Assembly (NCBI GenBank): GCA_964236105.1
Contig: CAXSBC010000006.1
Location: 1-64,000 of the forward strand
Reading direction: 5' to 3'
Source of the DNA: Lichenicola sp964236105
GTDB lineage: Bacteria > Pseudomonadota > Alphaproteobacteria > Acetobacterales > Acetobacteraceae
Length of the DNA: 64,000 nt
The translations under genes were made by a program, and so were the position numbers. Below the pieces are notes generated by a model that had not been told where the DNA came from, did not search any database, and saw nothing but the letters and a program-made list of their open reading frames with translations. Below are positions 49,398 through 56,944 of the stretch, in pieces. The stretch's first letter is position 1; every line of letters begins with the position of its first letter.

Positions 49398-51563
49398 GTG
49401 GTCACGACACCGCACAGCGCCGCCCGGAGCGTGGACCGCGTTGCGGGCCGCGCCGCGCCCGGCGGCGCCGATGCGGCCGCACCGCCGCAGCCGCCGCCGG
49501 CCTCGCTGCTGGCGCCCCTGCTGGCCCCGCTCACCGACCTGCCCGGAGTCGGGCCCGGCATCGCCGGATTGATCGCGCGTGCTGCCGGCGGCACGCGGGT
49601 CATCGACCTGCTGTTCCATCTGCCGGAAAGCACCATCGACCGGCGCTACCGGCCGACGCTCGGCGCGGCCGAGCCCGGCCGAATCGTCACCCTGCCCGTC
49701 ACCGTCAGGCGGATCGAGCAGCCCGGCCGGCCGCGCCAGCCCTGGCGCGTGCAGGTGAGCGACGACACCGGCAGCGCCGAGCTGGTGTTCTTCAGCCCCC
49801 ACCAGGCGCGCCAGCTGGCGCCCGGCCAGGGCCTGATGGTGTCGGGCCTGCTCGAGGCCTACGGCAACCGGCTGACGATGCCCCATCCCGATCATCTGGT
49901 GCCGCTCGGGGCCGACGGCAGCGGGCCCGCGATCCCGCCGATCGAGGCGGTCTGGCCGCTCACCGCCGGCCTGTCCGGCAGGCTGCTCGGCCGCGCCATG
50001 CGCGCCGCCCTCGCCCGCCTGCCGGCGCTGCCGGAATGGCTCGATCCGGAGCTGGTGCGCCGGGAACGCTGGCCGGGCTTCGCCGACGCGCTGCGCTGCC
50101 TGCACCTGCCTGCGGGCGACCCCGCAGCCGATGCCGCCGCCCGCGCCCGACTCGCCTGCGACGAGCTGCTGGCGGACCAGGTGGCGATCGGCCAGGCCCG
50201 CCTGCTCGCGCGCAACCGGCCGGGCCGGGCGCTTGCCGGCGACGGGCGCCTGCGCGCGGAGGCTCTCGCCCGCTTCGGTCATGTCCCGACCCCGGCGCAG
50301 GACCGCGCGCTGGCCGAGATCGACGCCGACCTCGCCAGGCCCGCGCGCATGCTCCGCCTGCTGCAGGGCGACGTGGGTGCCGGCAAGACGCTGGTGGCGC
50401 TGCTGGCGATGCTGCGCGCCGCCGAGGCCGGCGCCCAGGCCTGCCTGATGGCGCCGACCGAGATCCTGGCCCGCCAGCATCACGTCACGCTGAGCCGGCT
50501 GTCGCCGGTGCCGGTGGCGCTGCTGACCGGCAGCGTCAAGGGGGCTGCCCGGCGCAGCACGCGGCGGGCGCTCGAATCGGGCGACAGCCCGCTCGCCGTC
50601 GGCACCCATGCGCTGTTCCAGGACGGCGTCGTGTTCCGCGACCTGGCGCTGGCGGTGATCGACGAGCAGCACCGGTTCGGCGTCGAGCAGCGCCTGCTGC
50701 TGGGCGACAAGGGACCGCGCACCGACGTGCTGGTGATGACCGCGACGCCGATCCCGCGCACGGTGCTGCTGACCCAGTACGGCGAGATGCAGGTCAGCCG
50801 GCTCGACGGCAAGCCAGCCGGCCGGCAGCCGATCCGCACCACGCTGCACGGACTCGGCGCGGAAGCCGAGGTGCTGGCCGCGATCGCCCGCGCGCTCGCC
50901 GCCGGCGCCCAGGTGTTCTGGGTCTGCCCGCTGGTCGAGGAGAGCGAGCTGCTCGACCTCGCCGCCGCCGAGGCGCGGCACCAGTCGCTGTCGCAGCATT
51001 TCCCCGGCCTGGTCGGGCTGGCGCACGGCCGCCAGGACCCGGACCTGCGGCAGGCCTCGCTCGGCGAGTTCGCCGCAGGCCGCACCCGAATCCTGGTCGC
51101 CACCACCGTGATCGAGGTCGGGGTCGACATCCCGACCGCCACCATCATGGTGATCGAGCATGCCGAGCGCTTCGGGCTGGCGCAGCTGCACCAGCTGCGC
51201 GGCCGGGTCGGACGCGGGTCGGCAGCCAGCTACTGCCTGCTGCTGCACGACGACGCGCTGGGCGTCACCGCGCGGCGCCGGCTGGCGCTGCTGCGCGACA
51301 CCGAGGACGGCTTCCTGATCGCCGACGAGGATTACCGCATACGCGGCGGCGGCGAGCTGATGGGCAGGCGACAGTCCGGGCTGCCCGGCTTCCGGATGGT
51401 GCAGTCCGTCGATCTCGACCGGCTGCTGCGACGCGCATGGCAGGATGCCGAACGCCTGCTGCAGCGTGATCCTGCCCTCGAATCGCCACGCGGCCAGGCG
51501 ATGAGGGTGCTGCTTGCCGTGTTCGGCCGCACCGAGGCGGCACGCACGCTCGCATCCGGTTGA
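49398..51563 (+). CDS. recG: ATP-dependent DNA helicase RecG
   Basis: About 721 aa; reverses stalled replication forks and branch-migrates recombination intermediates. The wedge domain near the N-terminus has LTDLPGVGPGIAGLIARAAG and VQVSDDTGSAELVFFS. The helicase core has Walker A GDVGAGKT (residues 324-331), motif II VIDEQHRFGVEQR (near 420), TATPIPRT, TTVIEVGVDIPTA and QLHQLRGRVGRGSAASYCLL. The start is taken as GTG 49398 with AAAGG upstream; the frame is open further left, but no better start is seen. Divergent from sdhE-mfd. Confidence 0.95.
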   Translation: MVTTPHSAARSVDRVAGRAAPGGADAAAPPQPPPASLLAPLLAPLTDLPGVGPGIAGLIARAAGGTRVIDLLFHLPESTIDRRYRPTLGAAEPGRIVTLPVTVRRIEQPGRPRQPWRVQVSDDTGSAELVFFSPHQARQLAPGQGLMVSGLLEAYGNRLTMPHPDHLVPLGADGSGPAIPPIEAVWPLTAGLSGRLLGRAMRAALARLPALPEWLDPELVRRERWPGFADALRCLHLPAGDPAADAAARARLACDELLADQVAIGQARLLARNRPGRALAGDGRLRAEALARFGHVPTPAQDRALAEIDADLARPARMLRLLQGDVGAGKTLVALLAMLRAAEAGAQACLMAPTEILARQHHVTLSRLSPVPVALLTGSVKGAARRSTRRALESGDSPLAVGTHALFQDGVVFRDLALAVIDEQHRFGVEQRLLLGDKGPRTDVLVMTATPIPRTVLLTQYGEMQVSRLDGKPAGRQPIRTTLHGLGAEAEVLAAIARALAAGAQVFWVCPLVEESELLDLAAAEARHQSLSQHFPGLVGLAHGRQDPDLRQASLGEFAAGRTRILVATTVIEVGVDIPTATIMVIEHAERFGLAQLHQLRGRVGRGSAASYCLLLHDDALGVTARRRLALLRDTEDGFLIADEDYRIRGGGELMGRRQSGLPGFRMVQSVDLDRLLRRAWQDAERLLQRDPALESPRGQAMRVLLAVFGRTEAARTLASG

Positions 51564-51678
51564 TCGGCCGATTGCTCGTATCGTGCGAGTGCGCCCTTGC
51601 ACTTACAACCGGGCTGATCGAATCTGGATACCTTCCCGGGCAGTTCGCCGGTATCGCATCAACATGATGGAAGCGACC

Positions 51679-53520
51679 ATGACGCAGAGCGCGGTCCAGA
51701 CCACAGGCCGCGGCGGCACGGCCGGGGTCACCGGCGAGCGGCTGATGCTGCCGCGTGCGCCCGGTCGCGCGGACGAGGCGTCGGCCGACTCGCCGTTCGC
51801 GATCTTCGTCCGCCTCGCCACCCGCTGCACCAGCAGCGGACTGGCGGCCCTGGTCATCGAGGATCCCTCCGGGCTGCAGGTCTACGCCGCGTCCGGCCTT
51901 GCCGACGGCCAGCCGCTGCCGGTGTCGCTGCTGCGCGCGCAGATGAGCCGGCCGCGCCGCATGACCGTCGAGATCCCCGATCTGTCCGTGGATCCGACGT
52001 TCGCCAAGGCCCCGCCACACGAGCGCGAGGCCGGGTTTGTCGCCTATGCCGGTGCGACGATCCGCAACCCGGCCGGGGCCGCGATCGGCATCCTCTGCCT
52101 GCTCGACCGCGAGCGCCGGCGCTACGGACGCGACGTGCTGATGACGCTGACCGACCTCGCGCGCGGCGTGGCGGCCCTGCTGGCGGCCCAGCGCGGCGGA
52201 CAGAAGCCCGACCCCGCCGGCACCGACGCGGTGACCGCCCTGCCCGGGCGGCAGGGGCTGGTGCGCTACCTCGACCAGGCGGTCGGCAGCGCGCCGGACG
52301 ACCGGCAGACGCCGGCCCTGGCGCTGTTCCGGATCGACTTCGGCCGGCTCTCGACCTTGAACGAGATGTATGGGCGCGAGATCGCCGACCGCTTCCTGGA
52401 GCAGGCGGCCGACCGGCTGCAGACGATCGCGCCGATGCCGGGCTTCCTCGCCCATCTCGGCGGCAGCGGCTTCGCGCTCGCGGCACCGGGCCGGATCGGC
52501 TCGAGCGACGCCGAGGGCATGGCGCTGCGGATGATGGAGCGGCTGCGCGAGCCGGTGCAGATCGACGCGCTGGAACTGCCGCTGCGGCCATCGGTCGGGA
52601 TCGGGCTGTATCCGGCCGACGGCGAGACCGTGCCGGCGCTGCTGGTGGCCGCGGAAGCGGCGCTCAGCTTCGCCCGCACGCAGGGCGACGGGCGCCACTG
52701 CCGGGCCACGCGCGAGATCGTCGGCTCCTACACGCTGTCGACGGGGCTGGAGCAGGATCTGCAGGCCGCGGTCGCGCAGGACGCGTTCCACCTGAACTGG
52801 ATGCCGGTGATCGACACCGCCACCGAGCAGGTGGTGAGCTTCGAGGCGCTGGTTCGCTGGCATCGGCCGGGCCACGGCGAGGTCGGTCCGGACCTGTTCA
52901 TCCCGGTCGCCGAGGCCGGCGGCCTGATCGAGCAGATCGACGCCTGGGTGCTCCGCGCCGCCTGCCGCGAGGCGCAGTCGTGGGAGAAGGCGCTCGGCGT
53001 CAGCGTCAACGTGTCCTCGGTCTGGCTGTCGCACAGCCGATTGTCGAACCTGCTGCGGCGCGTGCTCGACGAGACCGGCCTGGAGCCCAACCGGCTGCAG
53101 ATCGAGCTGTCGGAGCGCGGCGCGCTGGACAAGGAAGGCAATGTCCGGCGCGAGCTGGCGCAGGTGCGGGCGATGGGCGTCCGGCTGGCGCTGGACGATT
53201 TCGGCACCGGCTATTCCTGCCTGAGCGCCCTGACCACCTACCCGTTCGACCAGGTCAAGCTCGACCGGCAGTTCGTGCACGCACTCGGCCGCGACCGGCG
53301 CGCGGAGGCGGTGATGCGCAGCATGCTGCAGATGGTGCAGGCGCTCGGCATGACCTGCTGCGCCGAAGGGGTGGAGACCGAGGAGCAGCTCGCCTTTCTC
53401 GACGCGCATGGCTGCGAGGAGATCCAGGGCTATCTGCTCGGCAGGCCGATCCCGCATCTGCCGCTGCATGCCGACCGGTCGCTGCTGCCGGCGGAAGCAG
53501 CCGAGCTCGAACACCCCTGA
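51679..53520 (+). CDS. GAF-GGDEF-EAL protein, probable c-di-GMP phosphodiesterase
   Basis: 613 aa. N-terminal GAF-like sensor (about 25-175). The GGDEF domain is degenerate: the active-site loop reads GGSGF (residues 261-265), so cyclase activity is unlikely. The EAL domain looks intact: FEALVRWHR (Glu389), VSVNVSSVWLS, IELSERGAL, LALDDFGTGYS (Asp506-Asp507), QVKLDRQFV, CAEGVETEEQ and IQGYLLGRPIP. It should hydrolyse c-di-GMP in the cytoplasm, with GAF or degenerate GGDEF acting as sensor. ATG 51679 has GGAAG five bases upstream; ATGs at 51664 and 51667 are alternatives. The window's EPS genes could be a target of such signalling (inference). Confidence 0.9.
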   Translation: MTQSAVQTTGRGGTAGVTGERLMLPRAPGRADEASADSPFAIFVRLATRCTSSGLAALVIEDPSGLQVYAASGLADGQPLPVSLLRAQMSRPRRMTVEIPDLSVDPTFAKAPPHEREAGFVAYAGATIRNPAGAAIGILCLLDRERRRYGRDVLMTLTDLARGVAALLAAQRGGQKPDPAGTDAVTALPGRQGLVRYLDQAVGSAPDDRQTPALALFRIDFGRLSTLNEMYGREIADRFLEQAADRLQTIAPMPGFLAHLGGSGFALAAPGRIGSSDAEGMALRMMERLREPVQIDALELPLRPSVGIGLYPADGETVPALLVAAEAALSFARTQGDGRHCRATREIVGSYTLSTGLEQDLQAAVAQDAFHLNWMPVIDTATEQVVSFEALVRWHRPGHGEVGPDLFIPVAEAGGLIEQIDAWVLRAACREAQSWEKALGVSVNVSSVWLSHSRLSNLLRRVLDETGLEPNRLQIELSERGALDKEGNVRRELAQVRAMGVRLALDDFGTGYSCLSALTTYPFDQVKLDRQFVHALGRDRRAEAVMRSMLQMVQALGMTCCAEGVETEEQLAFLDAHGCEEIQGYLLGRPIPHLPLHADRSLLPAEAAELEHP

Positions 53521-53579
53521 AGCCCTGCAACTCTCCAGCGCTTCCGCCCCTCTTACAATCGGCAACGAGGAGACCCGCC

Positions 53580-54065
53580 ATGAACCAGGACCAGGCCGCC
53601 AAGCTGTGGGAGCTGATCAAGTTGACCAAATTCGCCATGCTCACCACCGAGGACGGCGAGCACCTCCGCAGCCGGCCGATGGCGGCGAGCCAGTCGTCGT
53701 TCGACGGCACGCTGTGGTTCTTCACCAAGGCCAGCTCGCACAAGGTGGACGAGGTGCAGTCGGATCATCGGGTGGGCGTCAGCTATGCCGATCCGGCCGC
53801 GCAGAACTACGTCTCGATGTCGGGCCGCGCCACGCTAGTGCAGGACAAGGCGGCCATCGACGAGCACTGGAGCGAGCTCCTCGCGACCTGGTTTCCCAAC
53901 GGCAAGGACGATCCCGACGTGGCGCTGCTGCGTGTCGACATCGCCCAGGCCGAATACTGGGACGCCCCGAACTCGACGATGGTGCATGCCTATGGCTACG
54001 TGAAGGCGAAGCTCACCGGCACGCCGCCGGCCGGCGGCGAGAACGAGAAGATCACGGTGCGCTGA
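53580..54065 (+). CDS. pyridoxamine 5'-phosphate oxidase-fold protein (general stress protein 26-like)
   Basis: 161 aa with the split-barrel flavin-binding fold: KFAMLTTEDGEHLRSRPMAA, GTLWFFTKASSHKVDEVQSD, RVGVSYADPAAQNYVSMSGR and the C-terminal LRVDIAQAEYWDAPNSTM. Family members bind FMN or related cofactors; the exact reaction is unknown. GAGGAG lies a few bases before the ATG. It follows the EAL gene by 59 bp on the same strand and is convergent with the cyclophilin gene. Confidence 0.88.
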   Translation: MNQDQAAKLWELIKLTKFAMLTTEDGEHLRSRPMAASQSSFDGTLWFFTKASSHKVDEVQSDHRVGVSYADPAAQNYVSMSGRATLVQDKAAIDEHWSELLATWFPNGKDDPDVALLRVDIAQAEYWDAPNSTMVHAYGYVKAKLTGTPPAGGENEKITVR

Positions 54066-54071
54066 CCGTCC

Positions 54072-54093
54072 CCGGGGGTCCCGCCGCCCCCGG
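54072..54093. terminator. bidirectional hairpin between convergent genes
   Basis: CCGGGGG (54072-54078) and CCCCCGG (54087-54093) form a perfect 7-bp GC stem with an 8-nt loop, 7 bp after the pyridoxamine-oxidase-fold gene and before the cyclophilin stop. No T-tract. Confidence 0.5.
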
Positions 54094-54114
54094 ACAGGCT
54101 CGCCGGCCGCAGGC

Positions 54115-54987
54115 TCAGGGAGCAGGCCGCACCGGCACCGGCGCGTTGCACAGCGCGACGCCGCCTGACGGCCGGACGAAGAACCGGTCGCGGCGGTTGG
54201 CCCGCGCATCGAGATAGGCGGCGAACGCGGGTGCCGCGTCGCGCATCGCCTGGTACCGCGGGCGCCCCGCCTGCGGCAGGTCGGCGGCCACCCGCACGCT
54301 CAGGATCGGCAGGCGCTGGTCCGGCCGGGCGTAGAAGCCGAGCTCGGCGGTGCCGCGCGGCAGGGCCGCCAGCAGCTCGATCCCGTCGACGATGCGCCCG
54401 ACGAGGGCGATGTTGCGGTCGAGCTGTCGCGGCGCCTCGCCGATGACGCCGTAGAGCTGCGAGCCGTCGCCAGTGTCGGGCGGCATGTCGCGCGCGACGC
54501 CGACGGCGCCGTAGCAGTGGGCCAGCCACACCCGCGTGCCGTCCGTGGCCGCCGGCCATCCCTCCGCATAGCCCACCCGCGGCGCATAGGCATCCACCGA
54601 GCCGAGCGGACGCAGCGCGATGCCCCCGGCCGGCCGGTCGTACTCTGCCGGCGGATGCGCCGACACGCCCGGCGGCAGCGCCCGGTCCCCATCCGGCCTC
54701 GCCCACTGCACCACGTAGTCGTCCTGCACCCGGACGATGGCCGCCCCGTCCCACCAGCCGCTGCGCGCCAGGGCGCGTATGTTGGCGACATGCACCGGCG
54801 CGAAGGCGGGTGCGAGCTCGATCACCACCCGCCGGCCGCCGCCGAGATCCATGACCAGCAGGTTCTCGGGCGCGATCGGCCGCCAGGCGTCGGGCGGGGC
54901 CGCGGCGACGATCGCAGCCGGCGGCAGCGGAGCCGCGCCGGCCAGAAGCAGCGACGCAAGGGCCATGACCGGAAGGAGCGGACGCAT
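54115..54987 (-). CDS. periplasmic cyclophilin-type peptidylprolyl isomerase
   Basis: About 290 aa with a signal peptide (MRPLLPVMALASLLLAGAAP). The cyclophilin domain begins NLLVMDLGGGRRVVIELAPA, with FAPVHVANIRALARSGWWDG, AIVRVQDDYVVQWARPDG, and continues with VWLAHCYGAVGVARD and LVGRIVDGIELLAALPRG. The insertion around residues 90-170 is longer than in minimal cyclophilins. It assists folding of exported proteins. ATG 54987 was chosen for the signal peptide; the frame is open upstream. The gene is divergent from the B12 operon. Confidence 0.85.
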   Translation of the reverse strand: MRPLLPVMALASLLLAGAAPLPPAAIVAAAPPDAWRPIAPENLLVMDLGGGRRVVIELAPAFAPVHVANIRALARSGWWDGAAIVRVQDDYVVQWARPDGDRALPPGVSAHPPAEYDRPAGGIALRPLGSVDAYAPRVGYAEGWPAATDGTRVWLAHCYGAVGVARDMPPDTGDGSQLYGVIGEAPRQLDRNIALVGRIVDGIELLAALPRGTAELGFYARPDQRLPILSVRVAADLPQAGRPRYQAMRDAAPAFAAYLDARANRRDRFFVRPSGGVALCNAPVPVRPAP

Positions 54988-55095
54988 CGGCCGAGCCTGC
55001 CACGCCGGCGTCGCGCCCGGAAGCCGGAAGCGGCCTGCCAGGGGACCGGATGCGGTCTTTGACGCGCGCGCCTGGAAGCGGCTAGACACTGTCGC

Positions 55096-55322
55096 AGATG
55101 GTCCCTTCGAAAGAAGGGAGAAAAGGGAAGACGGTGCGGGCCGGAGGCCTCATTCCGTCGCTGCCCCCGCAACTGTAGGCGGTGAGCATCTCGTCGCGGA
55201 ACCGGCCCTGCTGCCGGAACCGAGGCCACTGGGCGCCGCAGGGCGGCCGGGAAGGCCGACGGGATGCGTGGACGCGGGCGGCTCGCCGCCTCGTCCGGAC
55301 CCGTGAGCCAGGAGACCTGCCA
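55096..55322 (+). promoter_or_regulatory. cobalamin (AdoCbl) riboswitch
   Basis: All main landmarks occur in order: AAAAGGGAAGACGGTGC near the 5' end, GCTGCCCCCGCAACTGTA (55160-55177) followed by GGCGGTGAGC, GCCACTGGGCGC (55225-55236), GGGAAGGC (55249-55256) and the B12 box GCCAGGAGACCTGCC (55307-55321). It controls the gene set starting at 55484: bound adenosylcobalamin should lower expression of the cob operon. Boundaries are approximate. Confidence 0.95.
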
Positions 55323-55385
55323 TCGCCGCCGGCCGCAGGGCCGTCGTCCACGACCGTGCGGTCCGGCGGGGTGCCCGGACGGCAG

Positions 55386-55403
55386 CGATATCGCGCGATA
55401 TCG
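55386..55403. repeat. 18-bp perfect palindrome in the leader of the cob operon
   Basis: CGATATCGCGCGATATCG is identical to its reverse complement and lies between the riboswitch and the first start codon. It could be an operator or part of the expression platform/anti-terminator fold. The exact role is unknown. Confidence 0.45.
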
Positions 55404-55483
55404 ACCTCTGGGCAGCCAGGGGCGGACAGTGCCCCGCGGGCTGGCCGGATCGTCCGGCCGGCGCCATCGAGACCGGGGATCGC

Positions 55484-55870
55484 GTGTCCGCGCCTGAGAT
55501 CATGCTCCATGTCTGCACGACCTGCCGGGCCGGCGAAGCCAAGCGCGAGGGCATCGCCGTGCCCGGCCACGTGCTGCACGACCGCCTGGCGGCCCTGCTG
55601 GCTGCCGATCCGTCGCCGCCGGTCGGGCTCGCCGCCGTCGAATGCCTCGCGGTCTGCGAGCAGGGCTGTGCCGCCGCGATCGCCGCACCCGGCAAGTGGT
55701 CTTACCTGCTGGGCAGGCTCTCGCCGGACAAGGCGGCCGACCTGCTGATCTTCGCCCGCTCCTATGGCCTGTCCGGAACCGGGACGGTGATGCCGTCCAG
55801 GCGTCCGGCCTCGCTCGCCAGCATGATCCTCGGCCGCATCCCCGGCCACCGCCAAGGACGCCAGCCGTGA
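55484..55870 (+). CDS. DUF1636 family ferredoxin-like protein
   Basis: 128 aa. HVCTTCRAG gives CX2C (Cys11, Cys14), and ECLAVCEQGCA adds Cys54, Cys58 and Cys62, the pattern of thioredoxin-like [2Fe-2S] ferredoxins. The C-terminus includes GKWSYLLGRLSPDKAADL. DUF1636 genes are typically found in cobalamin operons next to cobW; a role in metal handling or electron supply is assumed but unproven. It is the first gene after the riboswitch. The start is GTG 55484 (GGGGA four bases upstream) or ATG 55502. Its TGA overlaps the cobW GTG. Confidence 0.87.
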   Translation: MSAPEIMLHVCTTCRAGEAKREGIAVPGHVLHDRLAALLAADPSPPVGLAAVECLAVCEQGCAAAIAAPGKWSYLLGRLSPDKAADLLIFARSYGLSGTGTVMPSRRPASLASMILGRIPGHRQGRQP

Positions 55871-56934
55871 ACGCCGCCCTTCCTGCCCGCCCTGCCGCCG
55901 CCGCGGCCAAGATCCCGACCACGATCATCACCGGCTTCCTGGGTGCGGGAAAGACGACGCTGCTGCGCCACGTGCTGGAGCATGCCGGGGGCCGGCGCAT
56001 CGCCGTGATCGTCAACGAGTTCGGCGCACTCGGCATCGACGGCGACACGCTGCGCGCCTGCGGCATCGCCGGCTGCGAGGACGAGGACATCGTCGAGCTC
56101 GCCAATGGCTGCCTGTGCTGCACCGTCGCCGACGACTTCCTGCCGACCATGGAGGCGCTGGTCGGACGGCCGAACCCGCCCGAGCACATCGTCATCGAGA
56201 CCTCGGGGCTCGCCCTGCCCAAACCGCTGCTCAAGGCGTTCAGCTGGCCGTCCATCCGCACGCGGGTGACGGTGGACGGGGTGGTGGCGGTGGTCGACGC
56301 CCCGGCTGTGGCCGCCGGGCGCTTCGCCGACGATCCGGAGGCGGTGGCGCGGCAGCGGGCGGAGGACGCCTCGCTCGACCACGACAACCCGCTGGCCGAG
56401 GTCTACGAGGACCAGCTGATGTCCGCCGACCTGGTGGTGCTGAACAAGGCCGACCTGCTCGACGAGGCGGCCCTCGACGGGCTGGCCCGCCAGATCGCCG
56501 GCCAGATCCCGCGGGCGGTGAAGCTGCTGCGCACCTCCGAGGGACGGCTCGATCCGGCCATCCTGCTCGGGCTGGACGCGGCGGCCGAGGACGACCTCGC
56601 GTCGCGCCCGTCGCATCACGACGCCGAGGACGGCGCGCACGAGCACGACGACTTCGAGAGCTTCGTGGTCGAGATCGGCGCCCAGCCCACCCCGGACCTG
56701 CTGATCGACCGGCTGCGCCGCGCCTCGGAGGCGCACGACGTGCTGCGGATGAAGGGCCATGCCGAGATCGCGGGCAAGGCGATGCGGCTGGCCGTGCAGG
56801 GCGTCGGCACGCGCTTTCGCCACCAGTTCGACCGCGCCTGGGGGGCCGGCGAGGACCGTGCCGGCCGCATCGTGGTGATCGGACGCAGCGGTCTCGACCG
56901 GGCGGCGATCGAGACCGTCCTGCAGGACGGCTAG
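55867..56934 (+). CDS. cobW: cobalamin biosynthesis GTPase CobW
   Basis: 355-aa G3E-family P-loop GTPase acting as a cobalt metallochaperone for corrin ring metalation. The P-loop is GFLGAGKTT (residues 23-31), followed by the metal-binding CLCC (82-85) in ELANGCLCCTVADD, IVIETSGLALPKPL (switch region), LVVLNKADLL (the NKxD base motif) and a His/Asp-rich stretch near 265-285 (HHDAEDGAHEHDD). GTG start inside a GTGA overlap with the DUF1636 gene. It precedes cobN, the cobaltochelatase subunit it probably serves. Confidence 0.96.
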   Translation: MNAALPARPAAAAAKIPTTIITGFLGAGKTTLLRHVLEHAGGRRIAVIVNEFGALGIDGDTLRACGIAGCEDEDIVELANGCLCCTVADDFLPTMEALVGRPNPPEHIVIETSGLALPKPLLKAFSWPSIRTRVTVDGVVAVVDAPAVAAGRFADDPEAVARQRAEDASLDHDNPLAEVYEDQLMSADLVVLNKADLLDEAALDGLARQIAGQIPRAVKLLRTSEGRLDPAILLGLDAAAEDDLASRPSHHDAEDGAHEHDDFESFVVEIGAQPTPDLLIDRLRRASEAHDVLRMKGHAEIAGKAMRLAVQGVGTRFRHQFDRAWGAGEDRAGRIVVIGRSGLDRAAIETVLQDG

Positions 56935-56944
56935 GGCCCGGCCG

